From assembly GCA_020226215.1 (NCBI GenBank), contig CM035236.1, forward strand, positions 62,956,268 to 63,020,267: DNA of 64,000 nucleotides, in the 5' to 3' direction. Every line of letters starts with the position of its first letter. The first letter of the stretch is position 1. Below, in pieces: positions 1-12,060 of the stretch. The notes under the pieces were generated by a model. It did no database searches, was not told where the DNA came from, and was given only the letters and a program-made list of their open reading frames with translations. Position numbers and translations under genes: made by a program. Origin of the DNA: Sindora glabra (lineage: Eukaryota; Streptophyta; Magnoliopsida; Fabales; Fabaceae).

Positions 1-180
1 AATAATTTAGAGGCATTTTCAAAATACCAATCCTTCAATTATATTTTTTAACATAAGAAAAGGAAGCCCACCCTCTTCCACTTGGTCTCTAATGGCTTTT
101 TTAATAAACTCCTTTAGCTAGGAAGAACAACATTTTATGTATAAGACTACTTATTCTTGGAGCCACTTTATTCTTTTGCA

Positions 181-356
181 ACTTTATCTTGCTCATCTTG
201 GTATGACTCATCTTCAAATGCATCACTTAAATCATCATGCGATTTAGAAGTTACACTAACCTTCTACAAGATGTTAGAGATCCATTTATCTATTAAAGCT
301 TCTTTCTCTTGAATAGACTTTATCAGTGCTTCTAGTGTCTTTGTTATAATGGAGAC
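181..356 (-). pseudogene. Decayed coding fragment of unknown family
   Basis: The minus strand reads through about 58 codons with a single TAG. It has a charged, protein-like composition, including EKEALIDKWISNI and, after the stop, DDLSDAFEDESYQDEQDK. Such an acidic stretch is unlike the low-complexity translations of the surrounding A+T-rich DNA, which suggests a broken piece of a mobile-element protein. I do not recognise the family. There is no start codon or neighbouring domain to anchor it. Confidence 0.25.
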
Positions 357-2404
357 TTTTCTTTAAAAAAGTTAGATTCATCACCACGATAGGCATTGCA
401 ATTGAACTTAAGGACCAAAAAGAGCTAAAAGAGCAATCTTTTGAAGAACAACCCTTTAATTTAGATTTTAATGCCTTTGAAGCAGAAAAGATATTATTAG
501 CCTTATTAGCACTTCCACTAATTGCAATCTTTGTTATAGATTAAAAAATTTTCAAATACAATAGATTAAGCCAAAACATCACTAAGAATATCAGCTAACT
601 TTAACTTTACCTCTACCACATCTGAAGGTAAAGGTGATGTTTGTGATGATGAACTTGTGAAAATAAGAGTTGAATTTAGTATAACAACATTTTAGGCATA
701 CAAATATATAAAGGCTCTTATTTTACTTCAAGTTATCAAACCTTAAGAACTAGAACTTGTTGAGTTAATTGGAAGATTTGCTTTAGATACATTAAATAGC
801 AACTTGCTAAAGACTTGTTTCCTTAATGTCATTTAAACTTGTTTGGACAAATTTCATTTTGAAGACAAGATGAGAGATACAAATTATCACACTGGGTATG
901 ATAAAATTTTGAATAAATAAAATTTATCAATAAATCACTATGAAAATGATAAAATTACAAAACAAATTAATGAATTTTGATCAAAGGCTTCAAGAAGCTT
1001 AATTTCAAATCAAACAATTAAAATTTGATTTTGAACAAAAGCTTGAAGAAGCTTAATCTCAACTTGGAGGTTAAACACTTAACTTTAACAAAGGGCTTAA
1101 AAAAACTTGATCTCTAATTAAAGGTTGAATCTTCATAGAGGCTTCATACTTGAGAAGATTCAAGGACTTGAATGTTGTTAGAGTCTTCACTTCAAAATGG
1201 ATGTTCTTGATGGAAGCTAAAGACTTCAAATGGTTTTATCTTTTTTAGCAAACCTTTTGGAGAGCTTATAAGCTTTGTGTCTCTTCTTTTGATAAGTTGT
1301 TATTGTTGAATGGCACAAATGAGCTCTATATTTATAAAGTTGTAAGGATGCTAATAGAAAGGATATCATTTGTAATGTTTATCACCTTTAAATTTATTAA
1401 AAAGGTAATTTTTCTTATTAGTTGGGATCATGAACTAAGACATATGATGACTTCTTATTTACCGAATGACATCATAAATACATAAGCTCTATTTGATTGA
1501 TTCACCTATGTCACCATACACATGTGTCACAATTTAATTTGTTACCCTTAGCATTTTTGCAAGCCCATCTATATTTCGTGTAGGATTTTAAGCATTAATA
1601 AATAGCATTTTTTTAATTAATTATAATTTTTTAGGTAGTGATTAAATAGAATAATTTAAATTGTATGCAGATGAAATATAAGAGTAGAAATTTTGTTAAA
1701 AAAAAGAAGTTAAGAAAAGGATGAATTAATAATGTTTAAAAACTAAGCATGATTAAAGTTAAGTAAGTGAGTATGAAGGAGATTCAGGGTGCTTTACAAC
1801 TTATGGTTAAAATTCCTTTAATTTTCCCTAAATTTCAGTCACCACCTTCTTATTTCACACAAAAACACACTCCACCTTCATCATCTTCTCTTCTTCCACA
1901 TTTCCTCTTCCTTTCAACCAAGCTAGGGCTCCAATCTTAATCCAATCACTCAAAATCTTCAATGCAAGCAAGGTAAGGCCTCATAAGCTCTTATAATTAA
2001 GGGATTGCTACTTCATTTTCTTAATTTTGAGAGAATTAAGAACCTTAGTTCAAGAAAAGGGTTTGTTAACCTCAACTTATGATTTAATGATTTTAAAGGA
2101 TTAGCAACAAGCAAACAATGATTTCATTCTCCTAACATCACCTCAATACAAGGTGGATAACCATTTTAACCAAACACAAATGATTTTGAATAGAATTGGT
2201 TGTCTGAGTTAGGTTTTTCTTATTTTTCCCCAATTTTGATGAACATGATTATTTTGGATGTTTTAATTGGATTTTCTTATGTCAGTCAATGTGGATAATG
2301 ATATGGCTGCAATATTTGAATATTTCAAGTATGGTGGTCTTAGAAATGAATTAGAAGTGAATATCCTTCATATGAATAATACAAACATAGGACATTCTAT
2401 AAAA

Positions 2405-2615
2405 TGCAAGTAATAGCTAACTATGCCCCATAAATCTATTTTCAAGGTAAACATAGTTAACTATAAACCTTTGGATTTACTTTTAAAAAGCCTATAGTTG
2501 ATTACATAGTCGATTATATACATAACGATTTGCTTTTGAACCCTTATAATTGACTATATAGTGGATTATGCCTATATAAAGTTACTCTTTAGATTTATAT
2601 AATTGATTATATTCT
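2405..2615 (+). repeat. Cluster of short ATAGTTGATTA-like motifs
   Basis: The motif family TATAGTYGATTA / ATAATTGAYTATATAG recurs four to five times within about 200 bp, for example around 2490-2520 and 2545-2565. Such short partly palindromic repeats are common in the LTRs of plant retroelements. A second, different cluster (AATCGATTCTAAAATCGATTC-like) occurs at 17405-17635. The function is unknown, and the cluster is likely part of an old LTR. Confidence 0.35.
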
Positions 2616-3435
2616 ATAAAGTTTCACACATTATATTATACAATGGGTCAAGATAAATTTAAGTGTTCTATAGTATTAAGATTGATAGTCATACATTAAA
2701 TGATATTGAACACAAGATATAAGGCAATGTAGAAACTCATGGTGATGTTGTACTATATTCTTTTATGTTGTAGATTGAGTTATTCACTATTATTAACATT
2801 GAAATGCTTTATTGACATAAGAATTTAGATAGGGTGACACTATACATTTATGATTTCAAACACAGAATTTGGTAACAGCTTATGAGGGAGAACGTTAAAT
2901 TGGAGGGATAAGCTTATGAAGGGTAAAAATGGATAAGAGTTATGAGGAAATTTACTAGCTTTTCATTTTGTTTGTTTCGTAATTGTCATTGAATTAATAC
3001 TCTTGAATTAAATGCTTTTATAAGTGTTACTATTATTATAAAAATGTTATTGAATTGCTATAATCAAGTTGTGAGATTGTGAATATGAATGTAGTAGCCT
3101 TATGATTTAAATTCCCAAATGAGTGTTATGATACAAAAAGAGTGAAGAAATAGCAATTGGATTTTGATATTGTTTATGTTTATATTTCCTTCCTCAAAAG
3201 ATAGGTTACTTTTTAGAATAAACTTCTTTTACCTTGATAAAGGTATATGAACTCATTGAATCTTTTTAGATGCGTCCTATATAAGAGTTGGTATTAAAAC
3301 TAATGATATGTCATAATTAAATTTTAATTAATTTCTAGTACCTTTGATAACTCACTAAGTTTCCAAGAAAACTATTTCTCTCTCTTTCTCTTCTTTCTTT
3401 ACAAAGGATTCTCCTCTTAAGTGCTTGATAGGTGC

Positions 3436-4560
3436 AATGTAACACACTAAAATTGATTATAATTGGTTTGCTAAAAATTATGTAATACAAAGTGACAAAC
3501 CAGGCCATACTTTTAGCGATCTCTTGATATATTCATTCTTAATTATTTATTAACAATAATTACTAAATTATTTAAGCTTTTTATATACTAAAAATAGAAA
3601 GAAGAAAAACAAACAAAAGTGAAATAGGAATGCAGATATAATGCAGAATGCAAAATAGAATTTAGATAATATGCAAAATAGAATGAACATAAAATCAAAT
3701 TGGGGGATTTTGATTCAAAATTAAAATAAATGTATTAAAATAAAACATGGGAGCAAAATAGCAAGAAAAAAGATTAATATAGCAAAGCAGTTAATCTAAG
3801 GATTTGAGAGTTCTTAATGTAGATTAATCATAGTTTACAAAATATCTAATCATTCTAATTAATTTTTTTAGCATTAAATTATTTAAAATCGTTGTAATAA
3901 TTCATGAATCCTATGTTGAATAACCATTTATGATTTGATCAATTAAATTAGCAGAATTAAGTAACTATATAATTTGTAAAGCTAGATCAAAATTAATTTA
4001 GAATTTAGTTAAATTGAAGGATTAAACTAGAAACCTCTAGTTTAATCTCTCAATTATCTATCCCTATGTGAAAACCCATGATTAACTAACCACATTTTAA
4101 CATAAAAATAGATAAAGATCAAAGATCACAATGTTGAACACTAATTATACCAATCAACACTTAAACCATGCAATTTCGAGCAATTAATACAAAGAATGAA
4201 GGAAAGAGGAAAATCGATTAAAAGAACTCAATATTACATATTAGGATCTCATAATCCAATAGATATAAGCCTTAAAATCCTCAAATCAACTAGAAGTTTA
4301 GCCATCCATTGTTGAAAAACAAGAAACTTCCAAGAAGGAGAAAAGATTTCTTTGCTAAATTGTGTATTGTGTTAAAGTGTGCAACGTTCTTGCCCTTTAT
4401 ATCTAACTTGATAACCATTAAAACCTAATGGACCTAAATCCTATGCCTCTTAGGGTAATAAAGGATTGGGCCTTACTAATTTTATAAGTCCAAAACCTAT
4501 TTTACAAAATAATGTACTCCAAGAGTTACAATAGTGAAATTATATAGGTCTGACTTCTAA
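3436..4560 (+). repeat. Dispersed repeat E, copy 1 (E1)
   Basis: This stretch shares long similarity with an inverted copy at about 15060-16615 and a shorter direct copy at 34325-34880. Shared landmarks in order are: a block rich in GAATGCAAAATAGAAT-like words, a GATTTTGATTCAAAATTA block, AGCAAAGCAGTTAATCTAAGG, GATTAATCATAG, and a 3' part with GAAACTTCCAAGAAGGAGAAAAG followed by CCTCTTAGGGTAATAAAGG. No coding domain was recognised. The copy stops abruptly where LTR-A begins at 4561; E2 continues past the equivalent point, so LTR-A probably inserted into E1. Confidence 0.6.
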
Positions 4561-6330
4561 TATCATAACCCATCCCGATCATGACTGGCGTGGATCCCAT
4601 TACCGATAAGCCTTGAAAGTTTTTCCTCTTTCTATCTAACGAGAGCTTCCAAATTCTAAAGGAATTCAAATTTTCTTATTTTAAAATTTTATGAAAAATA
4701 GATAGAATCTCCCTCATTTTTGAACACTTCTCAAGGGCTACATGCCTTAAAATTCAAAACCTATTTAATTCTTAGATATGATAGCAAGCAACATTCACAC
4801 AAAAGAATATTGATTCAATTATACACACATACAACAATTCAAAACATCATATGATTCAACAATTCTCTATTTGAATGCATATTGCATTTCCAATTATCAA
4901 ATCTTTAGTAAGACAATCTTGTTTCTCCATGGATACAACAAGCTTAAGTATTAACCTGAAAACATTGAAATAAAATGGAATGAGTTACATGAACTCAATA
5001 AGCATATATCTACTACTATTTTGCAGGTGATCAATTTAAATACAGTAATTACAAGTTAATCATGTGCTAAATTATAAGTTATTAACAAACACATTTCTTA
5101 GATCTCTGGAATATACATATTGCAACCTTGGACTTGAATTTCACATGCAAACAACTTAGATTCCATATCTCTCATCATAAAATATAATAATCTCAATCAA
5201 TATCACTCACTACCCATTCTAGAAAATCATCACATTCACAAACAACCCTTAAAGCTTAACCATAATTAAGTCAAGTTCTTGCAATCATATCAAATAGTAA
5301 CAATCAATCACCAATAAATTCCAATATTTCATCACATCAAACATCCATCTATAGTAAGCATACATGTAGTTAGTTTTAATCCTTTTTTATTTCAAGTCAA
5401 TTCTATACTTTTCTCAACTGAATGCTAGGAATTTCTTATCCAGCACTCATTCAATTTTATATCTTTCAAAATCCTTCGTGAGGAACTTTCCATCGAACTT
5501 TTGGCATTACCTTTTCATTGCAATCATAACATCTGATGTCATCGCTCTAACACAGTTCATCATTTTCCAATCCTTATAAAGCTTAATTCATGATATAGTC
5601 AATTCACTAGAGCTTCACTTTATTTATATCACCAAGTCCAATACAAGCTCACATAGATAACTATTCAACAATTACAGGCAAACGAGGCATATAACCCATT
5701 CACAATATCATCTATCATAACTCTAATATAATCAATCAATTAGTAACTAATAATGACACTATACTTTTGTTGTGCACTCTTATTCATTAACATTTTCTCA
5801 AACAACTAATTTTACTTATTTACATGAATATATATCTAAATATAAAATCTATATTATTAATAAGAAGAATACAATTTGTACATTTAAACTATCTTTTATT
5901 AAGATATTAATTTGTGGTGAGATATATACTCTTGTGGAATTCATCTTCTCTCTTGGAAGCCTAAATCATCTATATTCATCATTTGTCTTTCCTATTTCAC
6001 AAATTATAAAGATAACTTATAAATATATAGGATTGTTCATTTTCTTTCTAAACTAGCCACAAATTTATTCCCATTATTTTGGAACTATATTCAAATATTC
6101 AAAATATACGTGAAATAGACTTATGATTCAAGTTTAACACAGCCCAAAATATTAGAGTTTTCTGCTCTCAAAAGTCTTAAGATATTCATAATTATCTCTT
6201 CCTTTTTTTTCTATTTGGTAAATTACAATGTTAATTTATAAATAAATTTCTCACCCAAGAATTATCATTCTAGATTCTATTTACATTATTTTATAATCCC
6301 TTACAATTCCTCTTAAATATTTATAATTCT
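4561..6330 (-). mobile_element. LTR-A fragment, Ty3/gypsy-type, minus strand
   Basis: Read on the minus strand, this matches the plus-strand sequence at about 10640-11965. Shared points are the block starting at GTATATATCTCACCACAAAT, the segment ending with a GATCCATGGAGA motif, and the terminal part ending ...GGGTTATGATA at 4561, matching GGGTTATGACA at 11965. TG...TATCA/TGACA ends and length of over 1.5 kb fit a plant LTR. The 5' end of this copy, at the high-coordinate side, is uncertain. The plus-strand 94-codon frame at 5772-6056 lies inside it and has no recognisable protein. Confidence 0.5.
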
Positions 6331-6336
6331 AGTTTA

Positions 6337-8881
6337 TGTAATATCCCTAGGAGACATTTCCAAGAACTACTCCTTAAGTATCAAAGTAAATTAATACTTC
6401 CCAATTAAGCGTGTTCAGCCTAAGGAAATTTCAAGGATGGGTAACATCCCAAGAAGTTTTTTCAAATCTTTTGGAACAATGATAGAGATAAAACTTGAGT
6501 TAAAATATTGTTAGAAATATACCCAAAAGATTAGAGGAATTTTAATAGAGCCTAACTCGATTTTAAGGACCCTAGTGAGTCAAATTTTGATAAAATGGAT
6601 CGAAATTGTAATAATTTGATTTAGTTCCCTAAAAGTCTTTTTAGACCAAATAAAATTCACTTATTAGGGCCAAAATGTGTTTCTAATAGGCCCAAATTGA
6701 ATCCAAGGACTAAACTAAAAATCGGCCAAAGAATTTTAGGTAAATGTAAAATTTTGAAAAGCTTTGCGGTCAAATTGTGTTTTTCCAAAAAACTTGAATT
6801 TGGCCCATTCTTTTTCCATTAAAATTGGATGAGATTTGGGCTGAGGAGAGCTCATAATTACTAACTTTGCTACTGAAAAATAGCAAAGAAAATCAAAAAA
6901 GGTCCATGGATATTTTGGATTAAATTGCAAAAAGGCCTATTTTCTTGTATTTTATAGAAAACTTGAGAAAACTCCATTCAGCTTTTCTCCTCCTCATTTG
7001 CACAAAATTTGTAGCTGCCATAGGAGACTTTTTCAAGCTCTCAACACAACCAAAACCACAAACAAGACAAATTAAATACAAAATTTTAAGTTTTTCCACT
7101 TGCTTACTTGAATTCCTAAGGAGAAATCATCAAAACTTGGAGGTGTTATCTTCTTCTTCTTCAAATCAGAAACCCTCTCATTTAGGAAGCAACTCGAAGC
7201 TTTGAAATATACAAGTTCATAGGTGAGTGGCCACTCACTTAATTTCCCGTTGAATTTTGATTACAAAATTGATAATATTGCTTTCTAGAATTGTGATTTC
7301 ATGGAAGTGTGTGGCCATGCAATAAAGGCATGGTGCTGAAAACTTGTGTCCTTAAGTTGTATTTGAAGATATTAGAACAATATTAGCATAAATGAATTAT
7401 TAGATTACCAATTGTTAAGCCTTATGTGAAGATGGAATACAAATAGCTTAGAAATTGTTTTGTTGATTTTGGTTCTAGAATGCCTAAAAATCCAGAAATA
7501 AACCACGAATTTTACAGATATTCTACAACCTCTTAAAAATTCAAAACCACTCATTTTCTAGTCTCTTATGATGCTATGATACATATAGAATTTATTGGGA
7601 ATTTTTAGAAACTTTTGGAAACTTGAACAAGGGACATCTCTACACAAAGGTGGAACTTGCCTAAAAACAGAACGTGAATGATTTCACTTCTATTCTTGAA
7701 TTAATTGCGGTGCTAAATGATGAGTAAAATTTCCATAAAAATTCTTGGATACCCTTCCATATGTTTTTTAAAACATAGTAAATTTTTATGGAAATTGAAG
7801 ATCATTTTCCTAGTGAATAAATTCCTACCATTCTAGAACTCCAATGCTGCCAATTCTGGAACCAATTTGGAAGGGTGAAGTTCCACGAATTTTCTAGGAA
7901 AAATCAGCTGGGCTTCTGTGCAAACTTAAAGCTCAACTTAGTCACTTAGGATATCAGGAGTAACATATATTTTATTGAGAATATATGAGGGTCTATGGGA
8001 TTGGCATATTGAATGTACAAAATGAATACCCTTGATGAGAATCAAAGATCAAAACTTGATAAAACACTTCTGGCTAGTTGGTATTAACCTTACCAAATGG
8101 ATTACATGATACATTATTAGAATAGTATTATTACTCCACTTAAGCCTTTCATGACTCATATGATATTATAAATGTGATATGTAGGAGGAAGAATTTGGCC
8201 AAATGGCTTGCAACATCCTTCTAAATGAAGGAGAAGGGTGGCAAAAAGTGAAGGAAAAAGGTTGCAGGCGAGTAGGATAAGGATGGCCTGAAGAAATAAG
8301 GAGAAAACCTAGATACCATACTAATCATATCTATTAATGTAATGCTAGTACATAATACATAAGATAAATGGAAGTTATTAGATGTGAATAAAGTTAAGTA
8401 TATAGAAATTTATCTAGTCCTCCTAAATTCGTATCAAAGAGAACTAATCATGGAAAACCATGGGAAATAAAGATTGAGTAGCTACTTATTAAGTATGTTA
8501 TATACTCGCTCCTCTTCTATGTTGTTTTGTTTTACAGATAAAGAATAAGAAGTTCTAGCAGAGGACTGATACACTGCATAGAACTTTCTTATCCCTATAG
8601 GGCATAGTGTAACAAAAGATAATATTTAAGTTGTCCTTTGTATAGTTAGAAGTCTATGTATATTGCTAAATAGTTTTGTTATGCTACTACATATTAATAT
8701 CATGTATTAACTTTTTCATTGCACGTGCAATACAATTTACTTTACTTATATTATTTGATGCTATCATATATTCCCCTTTTATTATAAAATAGTCAAATAT
8801 AGTTTCTTACAGTTTTGTAAAGATGTCTGATTAGTTAGATATTTTTATGCCAGTCATGATACTTGAAATTAAGTCATGAAA
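6337..8881 (+). mobile_element. LTR-B copy 1, 5' LTR of a Tekay/Del-like Ty3/gypsy element
   Basis: It begins TGTAATATCCCTAGG and ends GTCATGAAA, where the consensus GTCATGACA is decayed. It is followed directly by a primer binding site and a gag start, so this is a 5' LTR and not a random repeat. The same LTR type, less similar at the 5' end, occurs on the minus strand at 18089-20871 and on the plus strand at 36611-39641. Inside, a CT-rich segment near 7150 leads to AGGTGAGTGGCC, a donor-like site also seen in the 18-20 kb and 37 kb copies. Small frames at 6736-6930 and 6945-7205 lie inside the LTR and are not genes. Confidence 0.65.
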
Positions 8882-8884
8882 AAG

Positions 8885-8896
8885 TTAGTATTAGAG
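8885..8896 (+). other. Decayed initiator-tRNA-Met primer binding site
   Basis: TTAGTATTAGAG sits three bases after the LTR end. The primer binding site usual for Tekay/Del elements is TTGGTATCAGAG, complementary to the 3' end of initiator methionine tRNA. The two differ by one G-to-A and one C-to-T change, as expected from decay of methylated cytosines. Its position between LTR and gag supports the call. Confidence 0.6.
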
Positions 8897-9077
8897 TATA
8901 GTTCTAGGTACAGTCTGTTATCGAGTCAATCAATCATATAGTATAAGGGCCCTAATCACCTATGGAGTAAGAAAGAAAAGGCAGATATTAGTCACCGCAC
9001 TCCATGTTATTTTAGGTATTATTAGTGTTATTTTTAAAACAATAATACTCACTTATTAGTTAATGTGTAGTAGAGGA

Positions 9078-9545
9078 ATGGCACCAAAGAAACGAATTAG
9101 AGGTGAAATGCCACAGAGGGCAACTAGAGCACATCCTAAAGTATCTGAGTAAGAAGCTTCAGCTAGTGTGCCTTCTGTACCACCATAGAGAATAGAACCC
9201 ACCTAACCATAAATTCCAATTTGGATGCCCTTACTCTAACAAATGTAACAAACCACGGAAAGGATTTTTGAGCAAACATAACCACAATCTATTCCTACTA
9301 TTGCTCAACCAGAACTCAAACAACCAGCACCACTAATGCCCCTACGAGAGAAATTGTAACTAGTTCATGAATTTCAAAAATTGAACCCCCCTAAATACAA
9401 TAGTACAAATTCTACAATAGATGTGTACCAGTTCTTAGCTCACATAGAATGCACTTATAGGCTGCTGGGATGTAGTGAAAATTAAATGGTAGAGCTAGTA
9501 GGATTCCAGTTAGAAGGAATGGCCCATTTCTGGTATGTGCATAAA
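9078..9545 (+). pseudogene. Broken gag start of a Tekay/Del-like retroelement
   Basis: Translation from the ATG at 9078 begins MAPKKRIRGEMPQRATR, basic as usual for these gag proteins. It continues through several stops into FQKLNPPKYN, then CTYRLLGCSE and VGFQLEGMAHFW. The last three match the conserved order of the plant retrotransposon gag domain (a 'LxPPxF', then 'LLGC', then 'LEGxAxxWW' pattern). Frame is kept but stops interrupt it early (PKVSE-stop). The gene ends abruptly at about 9545 where the sequence becomes rearranged, so protease and pol are missing. It is non-functional. Confidence 0.6.
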
Positions 9546-9612
9546 GTATAGGATCATAAATTCAAAATTTTAAAATTTAGAAAGGATGGCCCATTTCTAG
9601 TATATGCGTAAA
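9515..9612 (+). repeat. Short imperfect direct duplication at the gag break
   Basis: GAAGGAATGGCCCATTTCTGG at about 9515 is repeated as GAAAGGATGGCCCATTTCTAG at about 9578. Each is followed by TATGYGYRTAAA. The duplicated piece lies exactly where the gag similarity ends, so it probably arose at the rearrangement that truncated the element. Confidence 0.55.
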
Positions 9613-9619
9613 ATAAACT

Positions 9620-10184
9620 CAATTTAAGCTACCATGACTGGCATAAAGACATCTAACTGATATCTAACCAATCAGATATCTTTATAAGCCTGTAAGAAAC
9701 TATATCTAACTATTTTATAATAAAAAGGGAATATATAATAGCATTAAATAATATAAGTATTTTTTATAAATGAAAATTTAATATAATTATTCTATGCCAG
9801 TCACAATACCTGAAATTAGGTCTACTTTATGCTGGTCACGATACTTGAAATTAAGTTTACTTTATAGGTTTCTTATTATGAAAGTCCTAGAATAATTATT
9901 TCAAATTTTCATCATTCTTAAAAATAATTTATCAAATATAAATAAAATATTTAATAAATTCATAAACCCATGATCGCTAAAATATTTTTAACTTGTAGGA
10001 AATTCCTTATAAAATGCATTTTAACTAATCTTAAATTAATATGGTCATATATAAAAAAATAAATTTAAAATATTATCATAAGTATCATTTTCAATATTCT
10101 AGAATCGTTAATATGGAAAATAATTTACAATCAAATATTTATTTAAAATTTATAAAACTTCAAATTTTAGTTAGGGATATTACA
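9620..10184 (-). mobile_element. Inverted and rearranged LTR-B piece
   Basis: From about 9620 to 9775 the sequence is the reverse complement of the LTR-B 3' end at about 8745-8878. Shared words include ATGACTGGCATAAA, ATCAGATATCTTTATA and AGGGAATATATAATAGCAT. Two short plus-strand LTR-end copies (GTCACAATACCTGAAATTAGG, GTCACGATACTTGAAATTAAG) follow at about 9790-9860. The stretch ends in GGGATATTACA at 10184, which on the minus strand is the LTR start TGTAATATCCC. The result is a scrambled LTR that forms an inverted repeat with copy 1. Confidence 0.5.
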
Positions 10185-10639
10185 ATTATAGATTTTTATT
10201 ACTACTTGTGAAAAATAGTATTTTCATGTCATAGAATAATAGTCTAGAGTATTATATTTTAATATTATGGGAAATTCGAATTAAATTTGAAAAAATCCTT
10301 ACTTTATCACTTTATTTTATATATTTGATATTTTGTATATTTAGTATAGCTTTGATGAAATTAGAATCATATGCTCAGGATTATTGAATTAGTACACTTG
10401 AAGTATATTTATATCATCAAAATCTAATATTTTGATTATTATATACTTTGAATTAGATGAGTTATCATATACTAGAATTTCTTATTTGTCAATGATAAAT
10501 GGGAAAATAAAGGTAGCAATAGTTTAGGAGGAATAAGTAAAAATGGTCATATTTTCACATAAATAAGGTGATCTTAAATTACTATGAAATAACATATTTC
10601 TAGTTTCTTATGATTAATTTAAGAAAAAGATAGTAAAAT

Positions 10640-11965
10640 TATAATATAGAAAATAGAATAAAAATTTGGAAAGGAAAGGGGTAAACTTGAAATATTTATA
10701 ACTATTCTTATGAATTCTAATATTAGGAGGGAAATGTAAAAAGATGAATATGGATGCTTCAAAATCTCCAAAGGAGGATCGATGTTATCAGGTAAGTATA
10801 TATCTCACCACAAATTTTATTTTAATAAAAGATGACTAGAATGTAATGAATTGTATTCTTTTTATTGCTAATATAACTTTTATATTCATATGCATGAATA
10901 TATATATATATATTCATATGTAAACTTAGTTTCAGGATATAAGTACAATTAGTTATTTAAAGGATTATTAGGTGATTAGAGTGTGTAGCGAAAGTTGTTT
11001 CTACCTAATGATGAATTGTGATTGAGTTTCAGTGATATCTGTATGTTATGACCATACATAAGGAACATGACAGCCTTGTTATATATTCGTGCATACTCTG
11101 TGGTGTGCTTGGTATTGTTCGATGATGAATTAATGACTTTGTATTGATGGTCTTACAAATAATTGTGATATGAAAGTTGAACCCTCTTCTGTATATTACA
11201 TATGTAATAGTGACATTAGAAACTATGAATGGTGATGGAGTTATGATATGAAAGTTAGATGGAAAATTCCTAACAAATAATTATAAAAAATATAAGGTCG
11301 ATCTAAGAACTAGATGGAAAATTCTTAGCGAGCAATTGAGAAAAATATAAGATTGACTTGGAAGTCAAGAAGTGGCTACATGCATGTTTACTAACTATAT
11401 GTGTGATATGATGTGATATTGAAAATCGTCTATTATTAGATATTACAGTTAGTGTGATTGAGATAATTTATAATGGCTATTTATGATTATAATGTTTACC
11501 TAGAATGGGTAATGTGATATGAATGTTATGTGCTATCGGATAATTGAAATTATTATAATTTATGATGAGAAGTATAGAATTTAAGTTATGTGTAGGTGAA
11601 TGTTTCACTTGAGGCTTGGTCTTGCACCTTTAGAAACTCAAGAAGTTTAAATTATATTTAGCTTTCTTATTAAATACTTAGATGGCATATTATTGCTTAA
11701 TACATTTGAAATAAGTATTTATAGTGGTAGATATATACTCATTGAATTCTCATAACTCACCCTATTTTATTTTAAATCTTTTCAAGTTGAAATAAGCATG
11801 TTTAAGCTTATTGGATCCATGGAGAGGCAAAGATCACTTAAAATGAATTTTGATTCCCCCTAAAAATTTAGAAACTCCTATTAAATAAAAAGAGTGAAAA
11901 ATATTAAGGCTTGTGAAAATCAATATCGAGACCACACCGGTCACGATTGGAGTTGGGTTATGACA
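10640..11965 (+). mobile_element. LTR-A fragment, plus strand
   Basis: This is the inverted counterpart of 4561-6060, sharing GTATATATCTCACCACAAAT, GTTTAAGCTTATTGGATCCATGG and the terminal CGGTCACGATTGGAGTTGGGTTATGACA region. It ends cleanly in TGACA at 11965, as an LTR should. The region 10185-10640 upstream may also belong to it but I could not align it. No coding sequence was found. A short (TA)n run sits near 10900. Confidence 0.5.
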
Positions 11966-11974
11966 ACCTCAAAA

Positions 11975-12060
11975 GAAAACCAAAAGGTAAAATATGGCCT
12001 AAAGAGGTCTAGATCATATTAGCTCGCAATATCAGTCCAAAAGTGACTAAAGACACTATA
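11975..12060 (+). repeat. Tat LTR-like fragment, left part
   Basis: The stretch CCTAAAGAGGTCTAG ... GTCCAAAAGTGACTAAAGACACTATA matches 36495-36550 next to the Tat 3' LTR, where the equivalent reads CCTAAAGAAATCCAA ... GTCCAAAAGAGGCTAAAAACACTATA. It is interrupted by a solo LTR at 12061 and resumes at 14592. Confidence 0.55.

Larger units (their letters stand above)
1..3430. other. A+T-rich stretch with repeat debris, no gene recognised
   Basis: No open frame with a recognisable domain is present. The 62-codon plus-strand frame at 1297-1485 has no family features and ordinary A+T-rich composition. Between about 1780 and 2000 the plus strand becomes C/T-rich and ends in a splice-donor-like AAGGTAAGG. 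That resembles the leader part of the LTR-B copies in this window, so this could be an LTR remnant, but I found no ends or target duplication. The separate items I could pick out, at 181-356 and 2405-2615, are listed on their own. Confidence 0.5.

Noticed and set aside
5772..6056. 94-codon plus-strand frame
   Set aside because: Lies in the LTR-A fragment, A+T-driven composition, no domain; the same DNA recurs inverted near 10780-11000.
9815..9870. Second primer binding site after the short LTR-end copies
   Set aside because: No TGGTATCAGAG-like sequence follows them; they are rearranged LTR ends only.
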